Positions 36,667-45,518 of a DNA stretch of 64,000 nucleotides are shown piece after piece (the stretch's first letter is position 1; every line of letters starts with the position of its first letter). A program made the translations under genes and the position numbers. Under the pieces are notes generated by a model that saw nothing but the letters and a program-made list of their open reading frames with translations, ran no database searches and had not been told where the DNA came from. Source of the DNA: Ruminococcus sp. (GTDB lineage: Bacteria > Bacillota > Clostridia > Oscillospirales > Ruminococcaceae); the NCBI RefSeq assembly GCF_017549005.1, contig NZ_JAFYYT010000003.1, forward strand, positions 159,990 through 223,989, read 5' to 3'.

Positions 36667-36710
36667 AAGCTCTGTTATTGTTGAGTGTGCACAATAACAG
36701 AGCTTGTTTT
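36667..36710 (+). terminator. Second terminator with perfect 15-bp stem
   Basis: AAGCTCTGTTATTGT (36667-36681) and its exact complement (36691-36705) flank 9 bases, followed by GTTTT. Confidence 0.85.
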
Positions 36711-36719
36711 ATTATGGTA

Positions 36720-36750
36720 TGGGTGGGCGGATAGTATCCGCCTCTACAGA
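36720..36750 (-). repeat. TGTAG-type palindromic repeat
   Basis: On the minus strand it reads TGTAGAGGCGGATACTATCCGCC, matching the TGTAG-plus-hairpin pattern of the repeats near 5342 and 9258. A further TGTAG fragment with a GGCGG motif lies at about 36790-36803, inside the end of the next gene. Confidence 0.45.
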
Positions 36751-36793
36751 ATGGTATATGCAGACTGTTGATAAAGGCGCTTGATGCCGTCCG

Positions 36794-37486
36794 CTACAGG
36801 GCGGAAGTCCTGTCATAGTCGGTGATATCGCTGCCGAGCTTTGAGTACAGCTCGGGGACGGTCATTTCCTTGTTTTTTACCGCAAGGAGCTCGTCATTGG
36901 TACAGCCTATGAACTCCACAAAATCGACCTTTCCATTTGGCGTGGACAGGGACTTCACGTCCTTGTCGGCAATGAGGATAAAGCCTGTCAGGTCGCTCTT
37001 CTGATGAAGGTCGATACCCGTTGTCTGACCTGTGTAGATGTACTCATATGCGCGGAACAGCTCGCCGTTTGAGAAGGTTATCCTTGCGACCTTCTGCAAT
37101 ATGCCGCATACGCAGCGGAGCTCCCCGTCCTCGTCCTCAGGGGCGATACAGGAGCGTTTCAGCTTGAATGTGAACTCCATGCCGTAACCGCTGATCTCAG
37201 GATCGTCGGTCTCTTTCTCAAATATTTCGCTGAGACCGTAGGTGACAAAGTGGTAGTATTCGGCAGTTTCGTAAATGCTTATGCCTGTCAGGGGATCGTC
37301 TCCGCCAAGCTCCCAAGGCACAAGAACGCCGTAGTGCTTCGGATTTTTCTGGTCCGGATAGAGCTCCTCAAAGGCGGCGGTTATTGCGTCCCAGCCCGAA
37401 CATTCCGGCTTTTCGAGCTCTATCATCTCGTCGGCTTCTTCCTGCGGTTTTTCCTCTTTTTTCCTGAATTTGTCAAACAGTCCCAT
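36794..37486 (-). CDS. SUFU (suppressor of fused)-domain protein
   Basis: This 230-residue cytosolic protein begins MGLFDKFRKKEEKPQEE, a charged tail, followed by a SUFU-like domain from about residue 40. Recognisable pieces are HYGVLVPWELGGDDPLTGIS, HFVTYGLSEIFEKE and ISGYGMEFTFKL. Bacterial SUFU proteins appear in toxin-immunity contexts or alone; none of that context is seen here. The start at 37486 is chosen because AAAAGGAGAAT precedes it, whereas the longer frame lacks a ribosome site. The DUF3237 gene lies upstream on the same strand with a gap of about 40 bases, so they may be cotranscribed. Confidence 0.75.
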   Translation of the reverse strand: MGLFDKFRKKEEKPQEEADEMIELEKPECSGWDAITAAFEELYPDQKNPKHYGVLVPWELGGDDPLTGISIYETAEYYHFVTYGLSEIFEKETDDPEISGYGMEFTFKLKRSCIAPEDEDGELRCVCGILQKVARITFSNGELFRAYEYIYTGQTTGIDLHQKSDLTGFILIADKDVKSLSTPNGKVDFVEFIGCTNDELLAVKNKEMTVPELYSKLGSDITDYDRTSAL

Positions 37487-37527
37487 AATATTCTCCTTTT
37501 CTGTGAAGTTTACTTTCAGTTCAGCCG

Positions 37528-37923
37528 TTAAACGTCCTGGGCATATATCCTTACGGTCACGCCTGATTCTGTGATGTCCACGGTTGCCGTCAGCGGCAGC
37601 TTTTCCCAGCTGCGGAGGTACTCGCTGTCGGTGACTATTGTTGGTTTCCAGCAATTGTCGCCCTGCTGCTCGTTTTCGATGAATATCCGGCAGCTTTGTC
37701 CGTTCCTGTCAGTTCCCTGCAGCATATACCGCGCGGAAAGTCGGCACTTGCCGCTGCTTAGGCTGTATTTCTGGGTGTCCACGGCGTTTCCCATGACTTC
37801 GCCGCGGAAATGCTCGCTGTGAGCCGTTCCACTGAAAGGTACCATTACGACTTCGGTCACGGAACCCCTGACAGAAAGAGGTTCGCGGCATATAACATCT
37901 ATTGTCAGTAAAAGCTTTTCCAT
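37528..37923 (-). CDS. DUF3237-like small protein
   Basis: This 131-residue soluble protein has a predicted beta-barrel pattern resembling DUF3237: an N-terminal strand LLLTIDVICREPLSV, then VVMVPFSGTAHSEHFRGEV and a SARYMLQGTDRNGQSCRIFIEN segment. No catalytic function is known for that family. The start at 37923 is set by AGGAGGAAT directly upstream. It is followed on the same strand by the SUFU gene. Confidence 0.55.
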   Translation of the reverse strand: MEKLLLTIDVICREPLSVRGSVTEVVMVPFSGTAHSEHFRGEVMGNAVDTQKYSLSSGKCRLSARYMLQGTDRNGQSCRIFIENEQQGDNCWKPTIVTDSEYLRSWEKLPLTATVDITESGVTVRIYAQDV

Positions 37924-38285
37924 ATTATTCCTCCTGCTAAACCGGTCTGTAGTTTCAGTGTAACACATATTACGGGAAAAAGCAACTGATTTAAGCACAA
38001 AAGCAAATATATATTCAGTGAGGACGCCGTATCGGCTGCAATAGCACATTAATGTCAATAAATGCACAAAACGTTATATAACAAGTACGAAACGCTATTG
38101 CGTACTGCCCTTTGTTCTGATACAATATAGATGTAAAAGCACAAAATGATATGCCGACTTTAGCATAATACTGAGCTTTCTCAAATCCTGTATACGGTAT
38201 GTTCATACCGTATCTGCACTGTACGGGACTTGACCAAAAGCACATTATGTTACTCGGCGAAAACGTAACTGAGAGGGAATCAAAA
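37924..38285. other. Intergenic region upstream of the GH9 endoglucanase
   Basis: This gap of 362 bases contains no supported gene. TTGCGT and TACAAT with 17-base spacing (about 38099-38127) are a weak forward promoter candidate. Confidence 0.4.
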
Positions 38286-40799
38286 ATGAAAAATCTTACT
38301 ATCAAACGCTGTGCAGCTGTTTTTGCAGCCTGTACAGTCCTTGCGGCTGCTCTGCCGTACAGCGGAGCTCCTGTCATTGCCGCAGGGAACATTATCAGCA
38401 ATTCCACATTTGAGAGCGGCACCACCGGCTGGGGCACCTACAAGGAGAGCGGCGGTAAATGCTCTCTAGGCACTGAGGACGGACAGCTTGCTCTGACAGT
38501 TTCCAACGTCGGAAAGCTCAATTATGCCGTACAGGTGTTCTACGACATCGTTCCGCTCTATCAGAACGGCGTTTACCGCCTCAAGTACGACATTTCTTCA
38601 AGTGAACCACGCTTTATCGAGGGAATGATACAGCAGAACGGCGGTACCTATCAGGCTTACACCTGGAAGGGCCTTCAGCTTACTACAGAGCCACAGACTG
38701 TGGACTATGAGTTCACAATGGAAAAAGAGACCGATATCATGGCAAAGCTCGTTTTCAACTGCGGTATACAGGAGAAGTACGAGGGAGAGCTCCCCGAGCA
38801 TACTATCTATATAGACAATGTTTCACTGGAGCTCGTTGACGACAGCAATGTTGACTATGCTTCCAGCCGTCCATATGCTCCGTCCATAAACGTGGACCAG
38901 GTGGGCTACAGGACTGACGGAAGGAAAAAAGCTGTATTCCGCGACGTTACCGATCAGACCGAGTTCAAGGTCGTTAACGCGGATACAAAGGAGGCTGTAT
39001 TTACAGGAAAGCTGGAAAACAGGACAGAAAACAAGAGAGCAGACGAGACAAACTGGACGGGTGACTTCTCATCAGTCAGTGAGGCAGGCAAGTACTACAT
39101 CTCCTGCGAGGGACTCGACGATTCATATACATTCGAGATAGGGGACAAGGTCTACTCAAACCTCATTGACGACAGCGTCAGAATGCTCTATTTACAGCGC
39201 TGCGGCGTCAAGATAGAGGACAAGGACTTCGGTCATGATGCCTGCCATACGGATATGGCTACAGTTTACGGCACAAACGAAAAGATAGACGTGAGCGGCG
39301 GCTGGCACGACGCAGGCGACTACGGCAGATACGTTGTTCCTGCAGCAAAGGCTGTTGCAGACCTGCTTTACGCTTATGAGGCTGCTCCCGAGCTTTACAG
39401 CGACGATATCGGTATCCCCGAGAGCGGCAACGGAACTCCCGACATACTGGACGAGGCACGTTTCGAGCTTGAGTGGATGATGAAGATGCAGACTGCCGAC
39501 GGCGGTGCATACCACAAGGTATCATGCGCTAATTTCCCTGCATATGTTATGCCTACAAAGGAGACCGCAGAGCTTATCGTTACTCCCGTAAGCTCAACTG
39601 CTACCGCTGATCTCTGCGCTTCTATGGCGCTTGCTGCGGAGTTCTATGAGAAGTACGACAAGGACTTCGCAAAGAAGTGCATGGACGCTGCTGATAAGGC
39701 ATGGGTTTGGCTTGAGGCTAACCCGAACTTCCTGTTCAAGAACCCTGCCGACATCGTTACAGGCGAGTACGGCGACAAGACCGACAAGGACGAGCGCTAC
39801 TGGGCAGCTGTTCAGATGTACCGCGCTACAGGTGACGAGAAGTACCTTTCAGGCGTCAGCAGAGCCGTTACGGGTCTTGACTGGTCAACAGTGGGCGACT
39901 ACGGCAATATCGCTCTCCTCACAATGAAGAACGCAGACAAGGAGTCAGAGGCATACAAGGCTGCATACGAAAATGCTGTAAGCGCTGTTGAAAAGCAGGC
40001 AAAGTCGCTTCTCAGCACTTCCGGGGCTTCGCCATACGGAGAAGCTATCTCGATGTACAACTGGGGCAGCAATATGACTATCGCAAACGGCGGTATTATA
40101 CTTGCACTTGCAGGAAAGCTCACAGGCGAGCAGAGCTACTATGATGCTGCACAGGCTCAGCTCAACTATCTCCTGGGCGTCAACCCCTGCGGTACTTGCT
40201 TCGTTTCGGGCTATGGTACTGTATCTCCCGAGAATCCGCACCACCGTCCTTCAATGGCTGTAGGCCATGCTATGAAGGGTATGCTTGCAGGCGGCGTAAA
40301 CCAGAACCTCGAGGACAGCGCTGCAAAGGCTTACTGTCAGGATCAGCCTGCGGCTAAGTGCTATGTTGACAACTCCGAGAGCTATTCCACAAACGAGATA
40401 ACTATATACTGGAACTCTCCGCTCACATATCTGCTCTCGCTTACAGAGAATACAGGCTCGGGCGAGCAGCAGCAGTCAACAACTACTACCACAACTGCTG
40501 CGACAACGACAACAACTACTACCACCACCACAATTGCTACATCAGAGGTCGGTGAAGAGGCAAGTCTTTACGGTGACGCTAACTGCGACGGCGCCGTTGA
40601 CATGGGCGACGCTGTACTCATCATGCAGTCTCTTGCAAATCCAAATAAGTACGGCGTGAACGGCTCTGACGAGCACCGTATCACATCAAAGGGACTTGCA
40701 AACGCTGACGTAAGCGACAGAGGCGACGGCGTTACTACAGGCGACGCACAGGCTATACAGGCATATCTGCTGCATATGATAGAAAAGCTTCCCAGATAA
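38286..40799 (+). CDS. Cellulosomal GH9 endoglucanase: CBM4-Ig-GH9-dockerin
   Basis: This 837-residue secreted enzyme should cut cellulose or related beta-glucans. Order: signal peptide (1-33), CBM4-type module (about 35-185), Ig-like domain (about 196-285), GH9 catalytic domain (about 290-720), a Thr-rich linker (about 730-752) and a C-terminal dockerin (about 760-837). GH9 signatures are GGWHDAGDYGRYVV with D342 and D345 and the proton donor E704 in STNEITIYWNSPL; the substrate His region is NPHHRPS. The dockerin has first loop DANCDGAVDMGD and second DVSDRGDGVTTGD, and resembles the dockerin in the protein at 53370. The start at 38286 follows GAGAGGGA. The Thr linker is a likely O-glycosylation site. 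Confidence 0.95.
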   Translation: MKNLTIKRCAAVFAACTVLAAALPYSGAPVIAAGNIISNSTFESGTTGWGTYKESGGKCSLGTEDGQLALTVSNVGKLNYAVQVFYDIVPLYQNGVYRLKYDISSSEPRFIEGMIQQNGGTYQAYTWKGLQLTTEPQTVDYEFTMEKETDIMAKLVFNCGIQEKYEGELPEHTIYIDNVSLELVDDSNVDYASSRPYAPSINVDQVGYRTDGRKKAVFRDVTDQTEFKVVNADTKEAVFTGKLENRTENKRADETNWTGDFSSVSEAGKYYISCEGLDDSYTFEIGDKVYSNLIDDSVRMLYLQRCGVKIEDKDFGHDACHTDMATVYGTNEKIDVSGGWHDAGDYGRYVVPAAKAVADLLYAYEAAPELYSDDIGIPESGNGTPDILDEARFELEWMMKMQTADGGAYHKVSCANFPAYVMPTKETAELIVTPVSSTATADLCASMALAAEFYEKYDKDFAKKCMDAADKAWVWLEANPNFLFKNPADIVTGEYGDKTDKDERYWAAVQMYRATGDEKYLSGVSRAVTGLDWSTVGDYGNIALLTMKNADKESEAYKAAYENAVSAVEKQAKSLLSTSGASPYGEAISMYNWGSNMTIANGGIILALAGKLTGEQSYYDAAQAQLNYLLGVNPCGTCFVSGYGTVSPENPHHRPSMAVGHAMKGMLAGGVNQNLEDSAAKAYCQDQPAAKCYVDNSESYSTNEITIYWNSPLTYLLSLTENTGSGEQQQSTTTTTTAATTTTTTTTTTIATSEVGEEASLYGDANCDGAVDMGDAVLIMQSLANPNKYGVNGSDEHRITSKGLANADVSDRGDGVTTGDAQAIQAYLLHMIEKLPR

Positions 40800-40811
40800 G
40801 AGTAATATAAG

Positions 40812-40850
40812 AAAAAGCGTAAAGAAGAATTGCTTCTTTACGCTTTTTTC
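40812..40850. terminator. Bidirectional terminator after the GH9 gene
   Basis: AAAAAGCGTAAAGAAG and CTTCTTTACGCTTTTTT pair around a 5-base loop. It also ends the convergent membrane-protein gene. Confidence 0.9.
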
Positions 40851-40853
40851 TTT

Positions 40854-42695
40854 TCAGACCGTAAATTCCGCGTATATCATTTCTGTGTCAAAATCTTCCG
40901 GGGAGCGGAAGTCTAAGAACTCCTTACCTATACGGTATCTGCCCTCGGTAAGCTTTCCGTAGAGCCATTCCCAGTCAATTTCCCATGAGGTCGTGTCGTT
41001 CAGGGGGACTGTATCCGTTACCCAATTGACCTCAGCTGTTTGCGGCAGCTCATTGACATTTACCCATGAGCTGCCGATAAGCTGCTGGATAACAAAGTTG
41101 CCGTGCGCTTTCAGCTCGGAAAAGTCCTTGCCGCCCGACTGTGTGCATTTCAGTGTAAGGCCGCTGCTTGTGACATTTTCCGCTGTGAGAGCAATGCCCC
41201 AGTCATGTTGTGTGAAATTACACTTTCCTGTGAGCTGGTCGAGGGTGAAATAGCTCAGTCCGTTACTGTCTCGCCGGACATAGACCTTGTCATACTTGTA
41301 GAGTATGCCGTATTCATGACCGGGAGCACTGTAGGTGCCGTCTTCGTTGTTTGTTACGAAGAAAGCGTATTCATTGCCTGCTATGGGAACTTCTCCGCTG
41401 TCGATTATCTCATGGTAATAGGTGTTGTCTATCTCCTCTTCGGTCATGCTGATACCGTCGCCGTACTTGCCGCCTGTTTTGTACAGTGTATCGCCTGTTC
41501 TGTCTCTCATGGAGATGTAGCCGCCCAGCATATAAATGCTGACTTTTTCGCCGCTTTGAAGTTTGCCTGCGGCGTCTTCGGATACGGTCACATCTATCTG
41601 AGTGTACGGCGTTCCGCCGCTCTCATATGTAAGAGCCTTATACGATATACCGTTAACTCTGCCGATGATGATATTATCGGCGTTTGCGGTGATATTGTCA
41701 AGTACACTGTAATCATAGGCAAATTCGTATATGGGAGTCATGTCTATGATGTTCTTGCCCCTGAGCTCGTCAGTGAGGGGAGCTTCTTCAAAGAAGTCAT
41801 CGGGAGGAGAGAGGACATTTTCCCATACTATGCTGCCGTTCTGGTATACGATATTGTTTACGGAGTCAGCAGTAACGAGGTTATACTCCTGATCTACCTG
41901 TTCAAAGGTGATATTTCCGCTGTAGGGAGCGCCTGCAAGAAGCGTGACAACGGTATTGTCCTCGTAAATGCCATAGGTGCCGTCAACTGTTGTGAAAAGC
42001 GCTAAATCGCCTTTTTGTACAGCTTCGTTGAGCTGCGGCGCAAACATCTGACCGCCCCAGTATGAAGGCTCGGGAGAGTCAGAGCCGGCTCGGCTCATAC
42101 CGCAGTTCGCAAAGCCTAAATATTTACCGTCATAGACCACGGGAAACATCCAGTTCTGAAGGGTAGCCACTACGGAATCGCCGTCAACGAGCAGGGATCT
42201 GAAGGGCTTAGCAACTGCTGCGTCGGGATAAGGTCCGCCGCTGAGCTGCAGGGGATTTCCCTCACTTGTGAAGTTGTCAATAGTCATCAGGAATTTTTTA
42301 TTTTCAAGGAAGAATTCATATGGAATGTAGGGCATCTCTCCTGCGGAGGCAATCATTTCTTCGATAGTGAGAGTATCACCGCCGTATCGTTTGTCTTTGA
42401 AATTGTTTTTATAGAAAAGCGCTCCGCCCGTTACCGCCGAGCCTATGAGCACCAGCGAAGCCGCTGTGGCAAGGAGCTTTTTCCATACGGGTCTGCGGTA
42501 GACTTCAACTCCCGAAACAGTAGAGGAGTATTCGCCGTCGCTTTCAGCGGCTCTGTTTTTGAAGAGCTTTTCGCTCCTTGCAAAAAGCCTTGAAACATCG
42601 CTGTCCGACAGTGATTTATAGTTTTCGGAAAGCGTTTCTATGGTCTTAGTGTCCGCATTTTCGAGAATATCCAGGTCAAGTTCATCTTTTTTCAT
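40854..42695 (-). CDS. Membrane-anchored partner of an ECF sigma factor, probable anti-sigma factor with extracellular domain
   Basis: This 613-residue protein has a cytosolic N-terminus of about 75 residues (MKKDELDLDILENADTK), one membrane helix (KKLLATAASLVLIGSAVTGG) and a large outside part of about 510 residues. The C-terminal 110 residues (LTAENVTSSGLTLKCTQSGG to KEFLDFRSPEDFDTEMIYAEF) look like a bacterial Ig-like domain of the Big_14 type. The sigma-factor gene lies 12 bases upstream on the same strand, the usual arrangement for an anti-sigma factor. The middle extracellular region is unknown and could be a sensor. No protease motifs are present. The anti-sigma role is inferred from gene order and topology. 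Confidence 0.75.
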   Translation of the reverse strand: MKKDELDLDILENADTKTIETLSENYKSLSDSDVSRLFARSEKLFKNRAAESDGEYSSTVSGVEVYRRPVWKKLLATAASLVLIGSAVTGGALFYKNNFKDKRYGGDTLTIEEMIASAGEMPYIPYEFFLENKKFLMTIDNFTSEGNPLQLSGGPYPDAAVAKPFRSLLVDGDSVVATLQNWMFPVVYDGKYLGFANCGMSRAGSDSPEPSYWGGQMFAPQLNEAVQKGDLALFTTVDGTYGIYEDNTVVTLLAGAPYSGNITFEQVDQEYNLVTADSVNNIVYQNGSIVWENVLSPPDDFFEEAPLTDELRGKNIIDMTPIYEFAYDYSVLDNITANADNIIIGRVNGISYKALTYESGGTPYTQIDVTVSEDAAGKLQSGEKVSIYMLGGYISMRDRTGDTLYKTGGKYGDGISMTEEEIDNTYYHEIIDSGEVPIAGNEYAFFVTNNEDGTYSAPGHEYGILYKYDKVYVRRDSNGLSYFTLDQLTGKCNFTQHDWGIALTAENVTSSGLTLKCTQSGGKDFSELKAHGNFVIQQLIGSSWVNVNELPQTAEVNWVTDTVPLNDTTSWEIDWEWLYGKLTEGRYRIGKEFLDFRSPEDFDTEMIYAEFTV

Positions 42696-42707
42696 AGATA
42701 TGCCCCC

Positions 42708-43271
42708 TTATAAAGAGATATCCGCTTTTTCAAGCATTTCTTTCAGCTTCCTGACGGCACGTCCGCTGCGGACACGGATATTTTCGGGTGTGAGCCCCAC
42801 TATATCGGCTATTTCCCGTGCGCTGCGCCCGTAGTAGTATTTCTGTATGATTATGGAGGAATCGGGCTCGCCAAGTCCTGCTATCAGGCTGAGTATTACT
42901 CTGCGCTGTTCATTAAGAGCGGTTTCGCTCTCCACGTCCTGTTCCGAGCTCAGCTGTTCTGACAGCTCGTCGTCAATAGAAACGGTTTCAGCGGAGGATA
43001 TCCTGCTTTTATACAAGGCAGCTGCCTTGCGCCTTGCGATGGTCCCGATAAAGCCTGATATATCACCGTCAATTTCCTTTTCGGTGTCATAATAGCAGTA
43101 AACGTCCGCGAAAACGTCGCAAACGCACTCCTCTATGTCCTCGCGGCTCGCACAGCTTCTTAGCCTGTTGAAAACTATGGTGTAAACATAGCCGCAGTAG
43201 GCTTCAAAAAGCTCTTTGTGCGCCTTTTCTGAGGATATTTTCAGTTTGCTGCGAAATTCCTTGTGCGTCAT
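42708..43271 (-). CDS. ECF-type RNA polymerase sigma factor
   Basis: This 187-residue cytosolic protein has sigma-70 region 2 (KELFEAYCGYVYTIVFNRL, then EDIEECVCDVFADVY) and region 4 with a helix-turn-helix (SREIADIVGLTPENIRVRSGRAVRKL-like, around YYYGRSAREIADIVGLTPEN). The start at 43271 is preceded by GGTGAGG and gives a normal ECF length; a longer frame to 43349 exists but lacks a ribosome site. It precedes its membrane-bound partner by 12 bases, so both form one operon. The inducing signal and regulon are not visible. Confidence 0.88.
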   Translation of the reverse strand: MTHKEFRSKLKISSEKAHKELFEAYCGYVYTIVFNRLRSCASREDIEECVCDVFADVYCYYDTEKEIDGDISGFIGTIARRKAAALYKSRISSAETVSIDDELSEQLSSEQDVESETALNEQRRVILSLIAGLGEPDSSIIIQKYYYGRSAREIADIVGLTPENIRVRSGRAVRKLKEMLEKADISL

Positions 43272-43376
43272 TCGCCTCACCGCCTTTATAAATGCATTTA
43301 TTTTGGCTTTCACTATATCTATTGAAAAAAACGGAGCGAAACATAACATATTTCTGAAAAATTTCCGGTATTAAGT

Positions 43377-43408
43377 GAGGGTGTGATAAATTTCTTTACC
43401 ACACCCTC
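43377..43408. terminator. Inverted repeat between the sigma-factor and DUF4349 genes
   Basis: GAGGGTGTG and CACACCCTC pair around 14 bases. It sits at the 3' end of the minus-strand DUF4349 gene but lacks a strong T tract. Confidence 0.5.
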
Positions 43409-43417
43409 TGAGAAAGG

Positions 43418-44542
43418 TCACTTATTGTCCTTATTGTCGCTGTTATTGCCGCTGTTATCGCTGCTTGCAGGCGGTGCGGCAGGCGGAGGTGCCTGCGGCG
43501 GTACGTTAGGCGGTATCATCTGCGGATTGGGCGGCATAGGAGCTCCCTGCATAATTGGCGGAGCTTGCTGCATTCTCTGCTGATACTTTGCCTTTTTGCG
43601 CTTTTCTGCACGCTTGCAGAAGAATTTTATTATCTTCACTATTATGAATATGATGATTCCGAAAACAAGCAGGAACGGAAGCATCCTTATTATGATGAAC
43701 AGCAGGTTTTCCAGGAAATACAGGAAGCTGTCCCATGTCTTGGTCAATGTGTTCTTCAGGCGCTGTCCGAATGTGTCCGTCCTCTCGACGACCGGCTTGT
43801 CGGAGTACTTGCGGACTTCGTTCACGGTGAGATTGATGAAGGAATAAGCAACGTCGTTTTCGATGTTGTTCATACGCGTCTTTATCTTGGCGATCTCGAT
43901 CTGAATGCTCGTGAGCTCGTTCTCAACGCTGATAGCGTCCTGTTCGTCCTTGATATCGGCAAGGATATCGAGATAGCGCTTTTCCTTTGCTTCATAAATG
44001 CTGAGGGTGGTCCTGAGGTCGGAATACTCGGTGGTGAGGTTCTGCACTGAGGAGCTCTTCCTGCGCATATCACCGATGTCCTCGGCATCCTTGCAGAAGT
44101 CCTCATAATCGGCGCTTGGTATTCTTATGGTAGTATAAAGAGTCTTCCATTTCTCGTTGTCCGTGTACTGCCATCTGGTGCTGCCTCCGCCGTCATTGTA
44201 GTTTTCGCTTTCGATAAAGCCATTGTAGTTGTTGATGAGTTCGTGTATCTTGTCAACGGCCTGATCGAATTCGAGAACATCAATGCTCATGTCGCATGAA
44301 TAAACGAGCATCTGCTTGTTTATAGCCTTTACTTCCGACTGCTTGTAGCTCATGGAGCTGCTTTCGCCGTTTTCAAATGCTTCCGAATCGGCATAAGCCT
44401 CGTCGCTTTTGTAATCTGCAGAGCTGCCTGCCTGATTTGCAAAAGAGTTGGTTTCTGCTCTGTCTGCCGTTTTCATTCCCTCACCGCATGAAGTGAGCAG
44501 CATAGTGCCTGCCAGAGCAAGCGGTATTAGTATCTTCCTCAT
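43418..44542 (-). CDS. DUF4349-domain lipoprotein
   Basis: The 374-residue protein has a lipoprotein signal with lipobox LLTSC and a Ser-rich spacer. A DUF4349 domain follows (about 75-280), seen in the opening VYSCDMSIDVLEFDQAVDKIHE, the TTIRIPSADYEDFCKDAEDIG region and the coiled-coil VENELTSIQIEIAKIKTRM. A hydrophobic helix (LLFIIIRMLPFLLVFGIIIF) and a basic then Pro/Met-rich tail ending NNSDNKDNK follow. DUF4349 proteins are surface lipoproteins of unknown role. AAGGAGGAAT precedes the start at 44542. The Pro-rich tail should lie in the cytosol. Confidence 0.8.
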   Translation of the reverse strand: MRKILIPLALAGTMLLTSCGEGMKTADRAETNSFANQAGSSADYKSDEAYADSEAFENGESSSMSYKQSEVKAINKQMLVYSCDMSIDVLEFDQAVDKIHELINNYNGFIESENYNDGGGSTRWQYTDNEKWKTLYTTIRIPSADYEDFCKDAEDIGDMRRKSSSVQNLTTEYSDLRTTLSIYEAKEKRYLDILADIKDEQDAISVENELTSIQIEIAKIKTRMNNIENDVAYSFINLTVNEVRKYSDKPVVERTDTFGQRLKNTLTKTWDSFLYFLENLLFIIIRMLPFLLVFGIIIFIIVKIIKFFCKRAEKRKKAKYQQRMQQAPPIMQGAPMPPNPQMIPPNVPPQAPPPAAPPASSDNSGNNSDNKDNK

Positions 44543-45072
44543 TTTTATTCCTCCTTTATGGGTGGCTTTGTATATATATAATAACATTTTGTTTGTAATA
44601 AGTCAACGAATATCTCATAACAATAAGGTTAAAAATCGTTTACAAGCGATAAAGAACTTGTCGTTCCTGTGGGCTTATCCATTGAGTCCTTGCCCTTCAT
44701 AAGCCTGTTTGATATATATGTGTCTGGCAAAGATACTATTGTTGCATGGAGTTTTCATTTTTGGTATTTCACACAAATTGTGTGGAACGGATTAGTGCAT
44801 TGCGATGAAAATATTTCAAGTGCCATTTTTGAAGGTCGATTATGAAAGGGGGGAGTATTACAGCTTGTATCTGTTTACATCTGCATCATTATGCTTGAAA
44901 TAGCTCCTGCAAAATCAATAAAGAACATAAAAGCTGCTGAATATTTGTTATCGCTGCATTATTATCTCAAAATCAATGATATCATCTGATTGGCTCAGGC
45001 AATGCTTTTTTTCATAAACAGGCTATATACAGTCATTTGCGGTACGTACATAAATTTTTTACATTCAGGTGT
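44543..45072. other. Intergenic region without supported gene
   Basis: About 530 A+T-rich bases. One frame (about 44630-44845) is open for about 70 codons and reads DIYVSGKDTIVAWSFHFWYF, but has no start codon or ribosome site; it may be decayed coding sequence. No RNA gene was recognised. Confidence 0.4.
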
Positions 45073-45102
45073 ATTGACAAACGAATGAAGGTGTGTTATA
45101 CT
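45073..45102 (+). promoter_or_regulatory. Promoter of the GntR-ABC operon
   Basis: Consensus TTGACA (45074-45079) and TATACT (45097-45102) with about 17-base spacing. The -10 box lies inside the palindromic operator. Confidence 0.85.
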
Positions 45103-45132
45103 GTATATACGATGATATATACAGTATAACAC
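45093..45132. promoter_or_regulatory. Perfect operator palindrome of the GntR operon
   Basis: GTGTTATACTGTATATA and its exact reverse complement (17-bp arms) flank CGATGA. It covers the -10 box and the start of the transcript and ends near the ribosome site of the GntR gene, which points to autorepression. Confidence 0.85.
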
Positions 45133-45143
45133 AGGAGTGCACT

Positions 45144-45515
45144 ATGAAGATAGTTATAAAAAATAAATCTGAACTGCCTATCTACGAACAGATAGAGCAG
45201 CAGATAAAGACTCAGATACTTGAAGGCAAGGTCGCAGAAGACGAGCAGCTGCCGTCTATCCGCCAGCTTGCAAGAGATCTGAAAATAAGCGTTATCACCA
45301 CCACAAGAGTATACAACGACCTTGCTGAGGAGGGCTTTATAATCTCTGTTACAGGCAAAGGATATTTCGTTGCGCCAAGCAACAACGAGCTTCTCCGCGA
45401 GCGTATGCTCTGCGAAATGGAGGAAGGCTTCGAGAAAGCCGTTCTGAACGGCAGAAATGCGGGACTTTCCGATGACGAGATCATCGCCGCGTTAAAAAAA
45501 TTTATGGAGGAATGA
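45144..45515 (+). CDS. GntR-family transcriptional regulator, YtrA type
   Basis: This 123-residue repressor has an N-terminal winged helix-turn-helix with the GntR signature: PIYEQIEQQIKTQILEGKV, DEQLPSIRQLARDLKISVIT and YNDLAEEGFIISVTGKGYFV. A short C-terminal tail of about 45 residues replaces a ligand domain, as in YtrA regulators that control ABC-transporter operons. The gene lies directly behind a palindrome overlapping its promoter and 3 bases before the ATPase gene. YtrA regulators respond to cell-envelope stress or nutrients; the signal here is unknown. CAGGAG precedes ATG. Confidence 0.9.
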   Translation: MKIVIKNKSELPIYEQIEQQIKTQILEGKVAEDEQLPSIRQLARDLKISVITTTRVYNDLAEEGFIISVTGKGYFVAPSNNELLRERMLCEMEEGFEKAVLNGRNAGLSDDEIIAALKKFMEE

Positions 45516-45518
45516 TTT

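Noticed and set aside
40480-40545. Unstable ACT/ACC microsatellite as an element of its own
   Set aside because: It encodes the Thr-rich linker of the GH9 protein, a normal feature of such enzymes.
41103-42005. 300-codon plus frame inside the anti-sigma-like gene
   Set aside because: Antisense shadow of a longer gene that has a signal-anchor, a domain match and operon context.
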